In this document: positions 41,247 through 51,337 of the stretch, piece after piece
Numbering within the stretch: the stretch's first letter is position 1
How the letters are laid out: every line of letters starts with the position of its first letter
Origin: Gluconobacter wancherniae NBRC 103581
GTDB lineage: Bacteria > Pseudomonadota > Alphaproteobacteria > Acetobacterales > Acetobacteraceae
Reading direction: 5' to 3'
Length of the DNA: 64,000 nt
Assembly (NCBI RefSeq): GCF_007988885.1
Contig: NZ_BJUZ01000005.1
Span: 42,796 to 106,795, forward strand
The notes under the pieces: model-generated
Databases searched by the model: none
What the model was told of the DNA's origin: nothing
Seen by the model: only the letters and a program-made list of their open reading frames with translations
Position numbers and translations under genes: made by a program

Positions 41247-41744
41247 GTGTTCGGACGTGAAATCCGCACCTCGCGTCTGGTTCTGACGCCTGTGAACTGG
41301 CCGGATCTGGAAGATATCATCCGGCTCAAGAGTGACGCCGGTGCCTTTGGCCAGATGCTTGGCGGCGTACGCAACCGGATCGAAGCAGAAGAAGAAATGG
41401 CCGAGGACGTTTCGTTCTGGGCTCGCTGCGGCGTTGGCATTTTTGCCATTCGTGAAAATGGACTTTTTGTTGGAATAACCGGCGTTCATGAGCGCCCCGA
41501 TGGACGTGGCCTTGGGCTTCGTTTCTCTATTTTTCCCTGGGCAGCAGGGCGCGGCATTGCCCGCGAGGCGGCAGCCGCTGCGCTGTATTTCGTTATGGAT
41601 ACGGGCATAAAGCGTGTTGTTGCGATTGCCAGCGAGGACAATCGCGCATCGCGAATCGTTCTGGGCAGCATCGGGCTGCATCATACCGAGACGTTTGAGC
41701 GCGATGGCCGGACAATGCTGCTATATGAAATCACCGTGCCCTGA
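41247..41744 (+). CDS. GNAT family N-acetyltransferase (RimJ/RimL-like)
   Basis: 165 residues from a GTG start with GGAGG five bases upstream. It starts [20 protein letters not shown] and has the coenzyme A binding segment [20 protein letters not shown], then [20 protein letters not shown] and the LYEITVP end. This is the RimJ/RimL type that acetylates N-terminal amines or small molecules. Substrate unknown. It lies between ettA and argC. Confidence 0.85.
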   Translation: MFGREIRTSRLVLTPVNWPDLEDIIRLKSDAGAFGQMLGGVRNRIEAEEEMAEDVSFWARCGVGIFAIRENGLFVGITGVHERPDGRGLGLRFSIFPWAAGRGIAREAAAAALYFVMDTGIKRVVAIASEDNRASRIVLGSIGLHHTETFERDGRTMLLYEITVP

Positions 41745-41782
41745 GAATGGTCGTCATTCCGAAAATCCGTTATGCAAGAGGT

Positions 41783-42682
41783 ATGACACGCGTTTTCATT
41801 GACGGCGAAGCCGGCACAACTGGCCTTGGAATCCGGCAGCGGATAGAGGCTCTCCCTTCCGAACACGGTATCGAGCTGATCTCCATTGATCCAGCTCTGC
41901 GAAAAGATGCCTCGGCCCGACGGGAAATGCTGGCCAGTGCGGATGTGGCGATTCTCTGTCTGCCGGATGATGCTGCCCGTGAGACCGTGGCTCTTGCGGG
42001 GGGACTGAATGTCCGGATTCTGGATGCCAGCACGGCCCACCGCATCGCTGACGGATGGGCTTACGGCATGCCTGAACTCGATTCAGAACAGCCAGAGCGT
42101 ATTCGCCGCGCAAAGTATGTTGCAAATCCCGGCTGCTATCCTACGGGCGCGATTGCTTTGCTTCGCCCGCTTGTTTCGTCAGGTCTGCTGCCTGCTGATC
42201 ATCCTGTCTCGGTCAACGCAGTGTCGGGATACAGCGGTGCGGGCCGCTCGGCCATCGAAGAACATGAGCGCAATGGTGGCCCGGCATTTTTTCTCTACGG
42301 TCTGGCACTTCAGCACAAACATCTTCCTGAGATGCGTCATTACTCGGGTCTGACACGCCAGCCGATTTTCGTGCCGTCCGTCGGACATTTCCCGCAGGGC
42401 ATGATCGTTTCCATTCCGCTTCACCTCTCGGATCTTCCCGGCAAGCCCGATGCTTCGGATGTCGAGAACGTTCTGAAACAGACCTATCAGGCTGCGGATC
42501 GCGTCCGGGTCTTGCCGCAGGAGACCATGCTGCTCGCGGATACACTGGCGGATACGGACGGCATGGAGTTGCGCGTTCATGGTTCAGGCGATCAGGTTGT
42601 CCTTACGGCCCGACTTGACAATCTGGGCAAAGGTGCTTCAGGTGCAGCTATCCAGAATCTTCTTCTGATGACGGGGCACTGA
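41783..42682 (+). CDS. argC: N-acetyl-gamma-glutamyl-phosphate reductase (short type)
   Basis: 299 residues with the type 2 ArgC design. The N-terminal NAD fold is [20 protein letters not shown] and the catalytic Cys lies in [20 protein letters not shown]. The substrate-binding [16 protein letters not shown] and the [20 protein letters not shown] segment follow. ArgC reduces N-acetylglutamyl phosphate in arginine synthesis. The ATG at 41783 gives a normal N-terminus; an ATG at 41747 would add 12 residues. The rest of the arg pathway is not nearby. Confidence 0.93.
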   Translation: MTRVFIDGEAGTTGLGIRQRIEALPSEHGIELISIDPALRKDASARREMLASADVAILCLPDDAARETVALAGGLNVRILDASTAHRIADGWAYGMPELDSEQPERIRRAKYVANPGCYPTGAIALLRPLVSSGLLPADHPVSVNAVSGYSGAGRSAIEEHERNGGPAFFLYGLALQHKHLPEMRHYSGLTRQPIFVPSVGHFPQGMIVSIPLHLSDLPGKPDASDVENVLKQTYQAADRVRVLPQETMLLADTLADTDGMELRVHGSGDQVVLTARLDNLGKGASGAAIQNLLLMTGH

Positions 42683-42741
42683 CTTTTTCTTTCGCGGTCT
42701 GGTTCTTTTGGTGCGAATGCACTAGGGTTCGGGCCGCAGAC

Positions 42742-42825
42742 GCGAGAGTGGCGGAACGGTAGACGCAGTCGGCTCAAAATCGACCGCCGAAAGGCATGGG
42801 GGTTCGAATCCCCCCTCTCGCACCA
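42742..42825 (+). tRNA. tRNA-Leu (CAA)
   Basis: A class II tRNA of 84 bases with a long variable arm (GCCGAAAGGC). Acceptor GCGAGAG / CTCTCGC, anticodon CAA in CGGCTCAAAATCG, T arm GGGGGTTCGAATCCCCC, CCA encoded. A serC gene starts 52 bases downstream. Confidence 0.95.
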
Positions 42826-42876
42826 CAGACGGGTGCTTTTTCAAGGCAATCCCGGATCGATCAGCCCGGAACGAGC

Positions 42877-44034
42877 ATGTCCAAGCCGACCGCCAAGCCT
42901 TCCCGCCCGTTCTTTTCATCCGGCCCTTGTGCCAAGCGACCCGGATGGACGCTCTCTGCACTTGATCAGGCCCTTCTTGGACGCTCTCATCGTACGCCAG
43001 AGGGCAAGGGGCGCCTGAAAGAGGTTATTACGCTTTCCAAAAGCGTACTTGGAATTCCTTCAGACTGGCGGGTTGCGATCGTTCCTGCGTCTGATACCGG
43101 CGCTGTTGAAATGATCCTTTGGGCGCTGGCTGGTGAGCGTGGCGTTGATGTGCTGTCATTTGAGAGCTTCTCGGGGACATGGGCGCAGGATCTGCGCGAT
43201 ATTCTGCAAATCGAAGATCTACGCGTGCTTGAGGCTCCCTATGGTGCCCTGCCAGATCTCTCTGCCGTGGACTGGTCGCGCGATGTCATTCTGACATGGA
43301 ACGGGACAACGTCCGGCGTGCGAATTCCGGGTCCGGAGCTTATTCCCGAGGAGCATGATGGTCTGGTGATCTGTGATGCGACGTCGGCTGCATTTGCGAT
43401 GGATCTACCGTGGGATCGCCTCGATGTGGTGACCTGGTCCTGGCAGAAGGCGCTGGGTGGTGAAGCCGCACATGGCATGCTCGCCATCAGTCCGCGTGCT
43501 GCCGAGCGTCTAACAAAGGCTTCTTCGCGGCCCTTGCCCAAAATTTTCCGCCTCACGAATAAAAAGGGGCTGATGGAAGCCATCTTTGAGGGCGATACCA
43601 TCAATACGCCGTCCATGCTGTGCGTCGAGGACGCGCTGGACGGATTGCGGTGGGCAGAAAACACAGGCGGCCTTCCGGCGCTGAAAGCGCGAGCCGAGAC
43701 CAATCTTGCCATTATCAGTGAATGGGTTGAGCGGACGGAGTGGGTGTCCTTTTTGGCCGAAACGGTCGAGACACGTTCGTGCACGTCCATCTGCCTGAAA
43801 ATCACGGCTCCATGGTTCGAGGCGCTTTCTCCCGACGCACGCTCCAAGGCTGTCAAACATTTGACGGGCCTCGTTGCATCGGAAGGCGCTGGCTATGATC
43901 TGGCGTCTTATCGCGATGCACCTGCAGGACTGCGGATCTGGGGTGGAGCCACTGTTGAAGCTGAAGATATCAGGGCCTTGCTGCCCTGGCTCGACTGGGC
44001 CTACGAGCTGACCTGCACGGAGTTTGCAGCATGA
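42877..44034 (+). CDS. serC: Phosphoserine aminotransferase
   Basis: 385 residues with the alphaproteobacterial type N-terminus ([20 protein letters not shown]) where the phosphate-binding Arg region sits. The PLP Lys is in [14 protein letters not shown], preceded by [13 protein letters not shown] with the Asp that binds the pyridine nitrogen. The enzyme converts 3-phosphohydroxypyruvate to phosphoserine. ATG at 42877 is used because the frame upstream covers the tRNA. It overlaps hisZ by 4 bases (ATGA), and purA follows. Confidence 0.93.
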   Translation: MSKPTAKPSRPFFSSGPCAKRPGWTLSALDQALLGRSHRTPEGKGRLKEVITLSKSVLGIPSDWRVAIVPASDTGAVEMILWALAGERGVDVLSFESFSGTWAQDLRDILQIEDLRVLEAPYGALPDLSAVDWSRDVILTWNGTTSGVRIPGPELIPEEHDGLVICDATSAAFAMDLPWDRLDVVTWSWQKALGGEAAHGMLAISPRAAERLTKASSRPLPKIFRLTNKKGLMEAIFEGDTINTPSMLCVEDALDGLRWAENTGGLPALKARAETNLAIISEWVERTEWVSFLAETVETRSCTSICLKITAPWFEALSPDARSKAVKHLTGLVASEGAGYDLASYRDAPAGLRIWGGATVEAEDIRALLPWLDWAYELTCTEFAA

Positions 44035-45170
44035 GCCCATATTCCGAGACACCAAGCGCAGCTTTGCTGCCGTCTGGCTTTGCAGACCTTCTTCCAGGGG
44101 AAGCTGAAGCCGAGGCCCGCGGCATTGCGCGCGTCATGGAAGCATTTTCACGCCATGGCTATCAGCGTGTCCGCCCGCCGCTCCTGGAGTTTGAAAGCTC
44201 ATTGCTCGGTGGTTCAGGTGAGGCCCTTTCGGAGCAGACGTTCCGGATCATGGACCCCAGCTCCCATCGTATGATGGCCCTGCGCCCCGACATGACGACG
44301 CAGATCGCCCGTATTGCCGGGGTACGTCTGCAAGATGCGCCTCGTCCGCTGCGCCTTTCCTATTCTGGAAGTTGCGTCGTTATCGGAACGCCGGGACGTG
44401 AGTCTGACCGTCAGGTATCGCAGGCGGGTGTCGAACTGATTGGTCCGGATTCGGCTCAGGCCGATGCTGAAGTGGTGGCTCTGGGTGCGGAAGCTCTGCA
44501 GGAGCTTGGTATTGATGGCGTGTCGTTTGATCTGTCCATGCCAGCGTTGCTGCTTGGTTTGATTGAAGGTGCGATCCCGGAGGGCGAACGTGCTGCCCTG
44601 ATTCATGCGCTTGATCGAAAAGATGCCAGCGCGGTTGAGGAGCTTGGGGGCTCCGTGCGCGAGCAACTGGCGGTTATGCTGCGTTCGGCTGGTCCGGCGG
44701 ATCGTGGTCTGGAGCTCTTGTCGCAGGTCGATTTTCCCGAAAAAATTCGTGGGCATTTCGATCGTCTGAAAGCGAGCGTTGACGCCATTCGTGAGCGCTC
44801 GCCTGAGCTGCGCCTGACGATTGATCCGGTCGATGTTCGTGGCTGGAGATACCATACGGGTCTCTGCGTCACCGTTTTTTCCACCACATCCCGTGAAGAG
44901 CTTGGGCGTGGTGGCCGTTATCTGGCTGGTCAGGAAGCGGCCTGTGGTCTGACATTGCGTCCGCAGGCTCTCCTGCGCGCCGCACCGGTTCCGGATGCCA
45001 GACCGCGCTGCTATGTTCCCGTTGATCTTGCCCGTGCGGATCTCGTGGAATTGCATGGCAGCGGTTTTGCCACGGTTGCGGCCCTTGGGCGCGATCAGGA
45101 CCCCGCAGCAGAGGCCCAGCGTCTGCGCTGCACCCATGTCTGGCGGGATGGTGTGGCGTTACCGCTCTGA
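44031..45170 (+). CDS. hisZ: ATP phosphoribosyltransferase regulatory subunit
   Basis: 379 residues, a HisRS-like protein without aminoacylation function. It has the class II synthetase motif 2-like region [20 protein letters not shown] and motif-like [19 protein letters not shown], and the opening [20 protein letters not shown]. HisZ activates the short HisG form at the first step of histidine synthesis. It is coupled to serC by ATGA overlap and followed by purA, an order seen in acetic acid bacteria. Confidence 0.92.
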   Translation: MSPYSETPSAALLPSGFADLLPGEAEAEARGIARVMEAFSRHGYQRVRPPLLEFESSLLGGSGEALSEQTFRIMDPSSHRMMALRPDMTTQIARIAGVRLQDAPRPLRLSYSGSCVVIGTPGRESDRQVSQAGVELIGPDSAQADAEVVALGAEALQELGIDGVSFDLSMPALLLGLIEGAIPEGERAALIHALDRKDASAVEELGGSVREQLAVMLRSAGPADRGLELLSQVDFPEKIRGHFDRLKASVDAIRERSPELRLTIDPVDVRGWRYHTGLCVTVFSTTSREELGRGGRYLAGQEAACGLTLRPQALLRAAPVPDARPRCYVPVDLARADLVELHGSGFATVAALGRDQDPAAEAQRLRCTHVWRDGVALPL

Positions 45171-45225
45171 TCTGCCTGTCTTTACGTATTTTCTGCTCTG
45201 AATTTTAGGTCGAGGAAGCCAAGTC

Positions 45226-46515
45226 ATGTCCAACGTCACCGTGATCGGCACCCAGTGGGGCGATGAGGGCAAAGGCAAGATTGTAGACTGGCTTGCCAGT
45301 CGTGCAGACATCGTTGTTCGTTTCCAGGGTGGCCACAATGCGGGCCACACGCTGGTTGTGGGCGAGCAGGTCTACAAGCTCTCCCTGCTGCCTTCCGGTC
45401 TTGTCCGTGGCAAGATTGGCGTGATTGGTAATGGTGTTGTGGTTGATCCCCGCGCACTGATGATCGAGATTGATCGCGTGACGGCACAGGGCCTGACCGT
45501 CACCCCCGAAACGCTCTGGATTGCCGAGAATGCTCCGCTGATCCTGCCTGTGCACGGTGCGCTGGATCGTGCGCGTGAAGCTGCACGTGGCGATCGCAAG
45601 ATCGGCACGACAGGCCGAGGTATCGGCCCTGCCTATGAAGACAAGGTGGCCCGTCGCGCTATCCGTATCTGTGATCTGGCCGAGCCGGAGACGCTGGACT
45701 GGAAGCTGGACGAAGTTCTGCTGCATCACAACACGCTGCTCGCAGGCTTGGGTGCAGACACCTTCACCAAGGAAGAACTGAAAGCTTTTCTAGCCGAGAT
45801 TACTCCTCGCCTGCTGCCTTATTCCTGTGCGGTCTGGGATCGCCTTGACGATGCCCGTCGTGCTGGCCGCCGTATTCTCTTCGAGGGTGCGCAGGCTGTG
45901 ATGCTGGATGTCGATCACGGCACATATCCGTTCGTCACCAGTTCCAATACGGTTGCTGCTGTTGCGGCATCCGGAAGTGGTGTGGGGCCGAACTCGGTTG
46001 GTTTTGTTCTGGGTATTGCCAAGGCTTACACAACGCGCGTTGGTGAAGGTCCTTTCCCGTCTGAACTGTATGATGCTGTGGGCCGGACACTTGGTGAGCG
46101 CGGTCACGAATTCGGAACAGTGACGGGCCGTCCGCGCCGCTGTGGCTGGTTTGATGCTGTTCTGGTGCGTCGCGCCTGTCGTGTTGGTGGTGTCAGCGGT
46201 ATTGCCCTGACCAAGCTGGACGTTCTGGACGGTCTTGAAGAAATTGCGATTTGTGTTGGCTATGAGCTGGATGGCGAAAAAATCACCAGCTTCCCGTCTG
46301 CTCCTGGTGCACAAGCCCGCGTCAAGCCGATTTTTGAGACGATGCCAGGCTGGAACGAGACGACTGCTGGTGCACGTTCGTGGGCTGAACTTCCGGCACA
46401 GGCCATCAAGTATGTGCGTCGCATCGAGGAACTGATCGAGGCGCCGGTAACCCTGCTTTCCACGAGTCCGGAGCGTGATGACACGATCCTGATGCGTGAT
46501 CCGTTCGAAGACTGA
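45226..46515 (+). CDS. purA: Adenylosuccinate synthetase
   Basis: 429 residues. PurA joins IMP and aspartate with GTP to give adenylosuccinate. The N-terminus [20 protein letters not shown] has the GDEGKGK P-loop, followed by [13 protein letters not shown] with the catalytic His. Later [20 protein letters not shown] and [20 protein letters not shown] are fully typical, as are [12 protein letters not shown] and [14 protein letters not shown]. It is in line with hisZ and serC. The ribosome-binding site is GAGGAAGCC with normal spacing. Confidence 0.95.
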   Translation: MSNVTVIGTQWGDEGKGKIVDWLASRADIVVRFQGGHNAGHTLVVGEQVYKLSLLPSGLVRGKIGVIGNGVVVDPRALMIEIDRVTAQGLTVTPETLWIAENAPLILPVHGALDRAREAARGDRKIGTTGRGIGPAYEDKVARRAIRICDLAEPETLDWKLDEVLLHHNTLLAGLGADTFTKEELKAFLAEITPRLLPYSCAVWDRLDDARRAGRRILFEGAQAVMLDVDHGTYPFVTSSNTVAAVAASGSGVGPNSVGFVLGIAKAYTTRVGEGPFPSELYDAVGRTLGERGHEFGTVTGRPRRCGWFDAVLVRRACRVGGVSGIALTKLDVLDGLEEIAICVGYELDGEKITSFPSAPGAQARVKPIFETMPGWNETTAGARSWAELPAQAIKYVRRIEELIEAPVTLLSTSPERDDTILMRDPFED

Positions 46516-46610
46516 GTTTCATAATCTTTCCCAAACGGGGAAGCTGTCTCGAATCACCTGCGCCGTTAACGAAGTCTCAATTCTGTTTGTCCAGAAAGGA
46601 GCGTGAAACA

Positions 46611-46661
46611 ATGGCGCAGGGGCGGTCGGGATGCAGGGGAAGGAAGAGCTCCCGGAACTGA
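46611..46661 (+). CDS. Possible leader minigene coupled to the pseudokinase start
   Basis: A 16-codon frame (MAQGRSGCRGRKSSRN, stop TGA) has a better ribosome site (AAGGAG, 9 bases before ATG) than the following gene. Its TGA shares one base with an ATG at 46661 (TGATG), a classic reinitiation arrangement. If real, the kinase-like protein starts at 46661 (MIGDRYLVSQ), not at 46631. Confidence 0.3.
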   Translation: MAQGRSGCRGRKSSRN

Positions 46662-48598
46662 TGATCGGAGATCGGTATCTGGTTAGCCAGAGCCGACGCC
46701 TTGCCGATATCGGGGGATGCCCCACATTCGCCGCGCAGAACGTTGGTGCTTCGGGCAGTAGCTGTCTGGCACTGGCGCCTTCATCGCCGTCGCCGCGACT
46801 GCCTGAAATTCTGATGCTGCGACATGACTGCCTGATGTCAGTCTATGCGCATGAGCACAGTAAAGGTGCGCTCTGGGTCATCTGCGGCCATCCGCCCGGC
46901 CCACCTTTGACGGATGGTTTTCCTTCATGGGGTGAAAATCAGATCATCGAGGGTGCAGTTCGCCCGCTGGCTGCCATTCTGCTTCTGATGCAGGAAGCAG
47001 AGCTCACCTGCCGCGCCATTAGACCCGACAATCTGTTTTTTGGAAGCGGCATGAACAAGCTGGTGCTTGGTCCTGCAGGGCTTGCGCCTCCTGGCATGCA
47101 TCAGCCGCTGGTTTTTGAACCATTGTCGTCTGCGGTTTGTCATCCCGCGGCGAGGGGCGATGGTACGCTGGCCTGTGACGTTTTTTCGATGGGCGTTCTT
47201 ATCGTCTCACTCTGTTTTGGCGAAGTTCCCCTCAAGGGACTGACAGACGAACAGATACTCGAGCGTCGTCTCCAAATGGGTAGTGCCGAGGCCTATATCG
47301 GTGGCCGAAGCCTGCCAGATGGGCTTGCGTCCATGTTGTGGGCTATGCTGTCCGACGATCCTGCGTCGCGCCCTTCGCCCAGCGATCTCTTTACCATGGC
47401 GCCAAGCAAGCTTTTTTCCCTTCGGCCGGAAAGCCCTGCCCGGGTACCGCTGCGGATTGGGACGGTAGACGTGTGGACGCCCCGCGCGCTGGCATGGCAT
47501 GCCGCGCGTGCGCCTGTAGAATTTTCGTCTCTGCTGCAACGGCAGGTCATTGCAAGTTGGCTTCGCAATGAGCTTAAGCAAGGGCGAATGGCATCCTTGA
47601 TCGAGCAGACAGGGGGCAGCTTTTTGCCCTCCAGTGATCGCAAGGCCATTGATCCCGCGACGCTGGCAATAACCCGCGTTATCGCAATTCTTGATCCTTC
47701 AGCGCCTCTTTTCTGGGGCGGACGATGGTTCTGGCCGAATGCCCTGCCACAGATGCTCGCTTATGCTGGCAGCCTCGGTGACAAGCGCCAGAATGAAGAG
47801 CGCGACGTCTCCATGATTACCAGTTTTATCATGGGCAATCCGGAGATGTTCGATCATCCGCTGGTTCCTGAGGCTCAGAAAACGCAGGTCATGGAATTGG
47901 TTGTGCTGGGGCAGAGGACGGGTGTCAAAGGCCCTGATCGCATCCGCCGACTTCCTTATGATAATAACCCATTACAGGTCTGTCTGTCGCCACGATGCAT
48001 CGTCGATCGCATCTCACAGATGAGTGGTATCCTGTCCTGGGCCGAGCAGCATTCTTCGGAGAATGAGCTTCCGGTTGAGGGATTGACGCGTAATGGTCTG
48101 CTGGATGCGGAAATGCGTTCGTTTCTCGCCAGTCATTTCGCAAGGCAGCGCCTGACGAGTGCGCTGGAGGCACAGAAAGCCGGGTTGCCGATCTGGAATG
48201 CTGACCTGATTTTGCTAGCTGCGGTGCAGCGTGTGGCAGAGCAGGGCGCCGTTCCGGCAATTACGCGCCGCATGTTTCCCTTACTCAAGCAAGAGCTTCG
48301 ACATTGGCGCAGCCGGACTGGGCGGGCCAAGCGGCGTCTTGCTCTGGAAGATGCTGTTGCACAGGGAAACCTGACGAAGCTGCTTCGAATTGCTGAAGAT
48401 CCGCATGGGCTGCGTCTGGATCAGCAGACGGCGCAGCGTGCCGAGCAGGAAATCGCGCGTCTCGTCCACGCTCTTGAGCCGGATCCGGACATGAGCGCCA
48501 GAAATAAGCGTCTCGCGCGGAATACAGGTGAGTTTGTGTCCCTCATCACGGGCATTGGCGTGGCGATGACGAGTGTGTGGTTCGAGTTCTGTCGGTGA
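46631..48598 (+). CDS. Pseudokinase-like protein, kinase fold with degenerate catalytic motifs
   Basis: 645-655 residues. The kinase-fold landmarks are partly recognisable. Subdomain VIB has CRAIRPDNLFF in place of HRDxxxxN, so the catalytic Asp is lost while Asn is kept. The DFG position reads LGPAG. Subdomain IX CDVFSMGVLIVSLCFGEVPL and the C-lobe MLSDDPASRPSPSDLF are well preserved. No glycine-rich loop or VAIK Lys is clear. The C-terminal 380 residues are unfamiliar, ending in a likely membrane helix (FVSLITGIGVAMTSVWFEF). Start is ATG at 46631 or, if the upstream minigene is real, 46661. It is followed by a small membrane-protein gene 6 bases later, so the two form an operon. Confidence 0.7.
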   Translation: MQGKEELPELMIGDRYLVSQSRRLADIGGCPTFAAQNVGASGSSCLALAPSSPSPRLPEILMLRHDCLMSVYAHEHSKGALWVICGHPPGPPLTDGFPSWGENQIIEGAVRPLAAILLLMQEAELTCRAIRPDNLFFGSGMNKLVLGPAGLAPPGMHQPLVFEPLSSAVCHPAARGDGTLACDVFSMGVLIVSLCFGEVPLKGLTDEQILERRLQMGSAEAYIGGRSLPDGLASMLWAMLSDDPASRPSPSDLFTMAPSKLFSLRPESPARVPLRIGTVDVWTPRALAWHAARAPVEFSSLLQRQVIASWLRNELKQGRMASLIEQTGGSFLPSSDRKAIDPATLAITRVIAILDPSAPLFWGGRWFWPNALPQMLAYAGSLGDKRQNEERDVSMITSFIMGNPEMFDHPLVPEAQKTQVMELVVLGQRTGVKGPDRIRRLPYDNNPLQVCLSPRCIVDRISQMSGILSWAEQHSSENELPVEGLTRNGLLDAEMRSFLASHFARQRLTSALEAQKAGLPIWNADLILLAAVQRVAEQGAVPAITRRMFPLLKQELRHWRSRTGRAKRRLALEDAVAQGNLTKLLRIAEDPHGLRLDQQTAQRAEQEIARLVHALEPDPDMSARNKRLARNTGEFVSLITGIGVAMTSVWFEFCR

Positions 48599-48604
48599 GG
48601 GGCC

Positions 48605-49084
48605 ATGGCAAAGCTGATGCGTAACAAAGGTTCGGCAGCGACCCTGTCAGTTCCGGATATTCCCGCGTTTCGCTGGTGGCACGGGATCATTATCGGGTTG
48701 CTGCTTGCCTATACGCCCGGAAGTCTTCTGGTGGGTGGCGTGCTTCTTCTACCGCTCGTGTTTCTGCGTCTTATCGATCCCGAGGCAGATGGGCAGCGGG
48801 TCATGGTCGTCATGTTTTATCTGGGGGCTGCGATGGTGCATCCGCTTCGGGTTGCATGGTCGGTCCGAGGTGACTGGGCAACATGTCTCAGTGAGATCAC
48901 GCAGCCCACTATTTTGATATTGGACTGGCTGGCGCTTGGCGCTGCGTGGCTGATTGCCGAGGTTGGCTCAATGGGTGCCAGAGTTTGGTATGCTGAAAGC
49001 GAGCGTCAGCGTCGCAAAGCCATCGAAGCACGCATCAAGGCTTTGCAGGAAGAGTGGATTCAGCCGGATAGCAGCGAAGACTGA
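48605..49084 (+). CDS. Small membrane protein paired with the pseudokinase
   Basis: 159 residues with three or four predicted spans (HGIIIGLLLAYTPGSLLVGG, LLPLVFLRLI, MVVMFYLGAAMVHPLRVAW, PTILILDWLALGAAWLIAEV) and a basic, helical cytoplasmic tail (ERQRRKAIEARIKALQEEW). Family not recognised. It starts 6 bases after the pseudokinase stop and has no gene after it on the same strand (ftsY is convergent), so it is likely the partner of the pseudokinase. Confidence 0.7.
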   Translation: MAKLMRNKGSAATLSVPDIPAFRWWHGIIIGLLLAYTPGSLLVGGVLLLPLVFLRLIDPEADGQRVMVVMFYLGAAMVHPLRVAWSVRGDWATCLSEITQPTILILDWLALGAAWLIAEVGSMGARVWYAESERQRRKAIEARIKALQEEWIQPDSSED

Positions 49085-49117
49085 GCTACTATCCGCGTCC
49101 GGAAGCAATATTTGCCG

Positions 49118-50080
49118 TCAGGCAGATGTGTCTGTTTCCTCAGACTGTGTTTCGACAAGGCGTGCAGCGAGATCGGCGCCACCTCCTACCAATCCCCGCG
49201 CGTATTCCTGTGCGGAGAAGGGGCGCAGATCTTCTGCCTGTTCGCCAACGCCGACCATGTGCACAGGAAGTTTGAACTGGTCTGCCAGCGCGACGACGAT
49301 TCCTCCGCGGGCGGACCCGTCCAGCTTTGTCACGATTAGTCCTGTGACGTTCACGAGATCCCGGAAAACACGCACCTGCTCAATGGCGTTCTGACCGGTG
49401 GTTGCGTCTAGCACCAGCAGAACGGAGTGGGGCGCTGTGGCGTCAAATTTCTGCATGACGCGGATGACTTTGGCCAGTTCCTCCATGAGCGCGCCTTTGT
49501 TATGCAGGCGGCCCGCAGTGTCGATCAGCAGGAGGTCCGTGCCCTCTTCTGTCGCACGCTTGAGGCCGTCAAACGCCAGCCCCGCAGCGTCTGCTCCATG
49601 TTTCCCGGAGATTACGGGCACGCCGGAGCGCTCCCCCCAGACCTGAAGCTGTTCGACGGCTGCTGCACGAAAGGTATCGCCGGCAACGAGCATGACCGAT
49701 TTGCCGAGTTCGGAATAATGGCGCGCCATTTTTCCAATCGTTGTGGTTTTGCCGACGCCATTGACGCCAACAACCAGCACGACATGCGGCTTTCTGGCTG
49801 GGTCCGGTTCGAAAGGAATGGCCACAGGCTCCAGAACGCGGGAGATCTCGGTGGCGAGGGCATCACGGATTTCATCACTGGTGACGTCTTTTCCAAAGCG
49901 TGAGCTTCGGAATTCCTCGATTACGCGCTCGGCCACAGCAGGGCCAAGATCAGCAGCGATCAGTTCATCTTCCAGCTCTTCGAGCGCAGCATCGTCAAGT
50001 TTGCGATGTGTGAAAACCGCACCGAGCCGCGTGCTCGACCGAGAGAGACCCTGTTTGAGTCGTGAGAAAAATCCAGCCAT
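49118..50080 (-). CDS. ftsY: Signal recognition particle receptor FtsY
   Basis: 320 residues with the NG domain only and a short N-terminus. The N domain starts LDDAALEELEDELIAADLGP. GTPase motifs: G1 GVNGVGKTTTIGKMA, DTFRAAAVEQLQVWG, G3 LLIDTAGRLHNKGALMEELA, G4 TKLDGSARGG and the closing GVGEQAEDLRPF. FtsY docks ribosomes carrying Ffh-bound nascent membrane proteins. It follows mtaB on the same strand. Confidence 0.95.
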   Translation of the reverse strand: MAGFFSRLKQGLSRSSTRLGAVFTHRKLDDAALEELEDELIAADLGPAVAERVIEEFRSSRFGKDVTSDEIRDALATEISRVLEPVAIPFEPDPARKPHVVLVVGVNGVGKTTTIGKMARHYSELGKSVMLVAGDTFRAAAVEQLQVWGERSGVPVISGKHGADAAGLAFDGLKRATEEGTDLLLIDTAGRLHNKGALMEELAKVIRVMQKFDATAPHSVLLVLDATTGQNAIEQVRVFRDLVNVTGLIVTKLDGSARGGIVVALADQFKLPVHMVGVGEQAEDLRPFSAQEYARGLVGGGADLAARLVETQSEETDTSA

Positions 50081-50143
50081 GCAGCGGAGTTCGGACAGGT
50101 CCGGCCTGACGTCAAGTGCATCCGTGCAGATAGAGTGTGTTTC

Positions 50144-51337
50144 TCAGCTGATTTTCCCAATGAGTGCGCCGTTTTCAATGCCTGTTACAGATGCGAGAGC
50201 GATGGTGCCTCGTGGAGGAATGTTTCCACTCAGGTTCACAGGGGCGAATTCCGGGGAGTGTCCTCGCATGGGGGTTTCGACCAGCACAGTAACGTTTTTT
50301 CCGATGAAACGGGCCAGGAATGCGTCCCGGTTTGCTTCGCCGGCGGCGCGCAGGCGTGCGGCACGCTCCTGACGTTCGGAATTTGGAACGGCTGGCATGC
50401 GTGCAGCAGGTGTTCCGGGACGTTCGCTGTATGGGAAGACGTGCAGGAAGGGGATGGCCTGATCCTGAATGAAGGAGAGGGTTTCCTCAAATAGTGTGTT
50501 CGTTTCCGTTGGAAAGCCTGCGATGAGATCTGCGCCGATTCCCAGATCCGGGCGCATCTGTCGGGCGCGACTGATCAGGTCTGCCACGCAGGCTGTGGTG
50601 TGGCGGCGCTTCATGCGTTTGAGGATGAGGTCTGATCCGGCCTGCAGGGAAAGATGCAGGTGGGGCATCAGGCGGGGCTCGTTTTCGAGAAGCCACCACA
50701 GATCAGGGTCGCCATTTTTTGTGTCGAGCGCCACTGGATCAATGGAGGATAGACGCAGCCTCTCGATCCCCGGCACGGCCCGAAGCAGGCTGCGGCACAT
50801 TGCCCCCAGACCTTCATTGTTTGCGCCTGACCACGACGCAATGTCCACACCTGTCAGAACGATTTCCCGGTGTCCTGTTTCGCAGAGAGCCTGCGCGCGG
50901 GTGATGGCTTCTTCAGTGGGGGTGGACCGCGAATCCCCTCGACCGAAGGGAATGATGCAGAATGTGCATCGGTGGTCACAGCCCTGCTGAACCTGCAGGA
51001 GCGCGCGGGCGTGGCGGGAAGGGGGGAGGCCTGGCGTGGTGTCGCCCCATATTTCAGGCTTTAGCTTGTCCGCGTTTGGTATGACACGGGTCACGCCTGG
51101 CAAGGCTGACCAGCGTGCTGCGTCAATTTCGGAAGCACATCCTGTGATGATGATTTTGGCATCAGGCCGTTCACGGTGCGCGCGTCTGACTGCCTGACGG
51201 GCCTGGCGTTCTGCGGTGGTCGTGACGGCGCACGTGTTGACGATAATCGTATCGTCCTTCCCGCGCGCATGATGTGCCATTGCATCGCTCTCGTGAGCGT
51301 TGAGACGGCATCCGAAGGTGAGGAGTGTCGGGTTCAC
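50144..51337 (-). CDS. mtaB: tRNA t6A37 methylthiotransferase MtaB
   Basis: 397 residues of the radical-SAM methylthiotransferase family. The UPF0004 domain opens TFGCRLNAHESDAMAHHA and has NTCAVTTTAERQARQAVR and IITGCASEIDAARW. The radical SAM cluster is GCDHRCTFCIIPFGRGDSRS. The C-terminal TRAM-like end is NVTVLVETPMRGHSPEFAPV. MtaB converts t6A to ms2t6A at position 37; its partner for t6A formation, tsaB, is also in this window. GTG start 51337 overlaps the dapF stop by 4 bases. Confidence 0.93.
   Translation of the reverse strand: MNPTLLTFGCRLNAHESDAMAHHARGKDDTIIVNTCAVTTTAERQARQAVRRAHRERPDAKIIITGCASEIDAARWSALPGVTRVIPNADKLKPEIWGDTTPGLPPSRHARALLQVQQGCDHRCTFCIIPFGRGDSRSTPTEEAITRAQALCETGHREIVLTGVDIASWSGANNEGLGAMCRSLLRAVPGIERLRLSSIDPVALDTKNGDPDLWWLLENEPRLMPHLHLSLQAGSDLILKRMKRRHTTACVADLISRARQMRPDLGIGADLIAGFPTETNTLFEETLSFIQDQAIPFLHVFPYSERPGTPAARMPAVPNSERQERAARLRAAGEANRDAFLARFIGKNVTVLVETPMRGHSPEFAPVNLSGNIPPRGTIALASVTGIENGALIGKIS

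Noticed and set aside
44214..45137. 307-codon open frame antisense to hisZ
   Set aside because: Mirrors the codon structure of hisZ on the other strand, with no ribosome site and no recognisable domain; hisZ is well supported.
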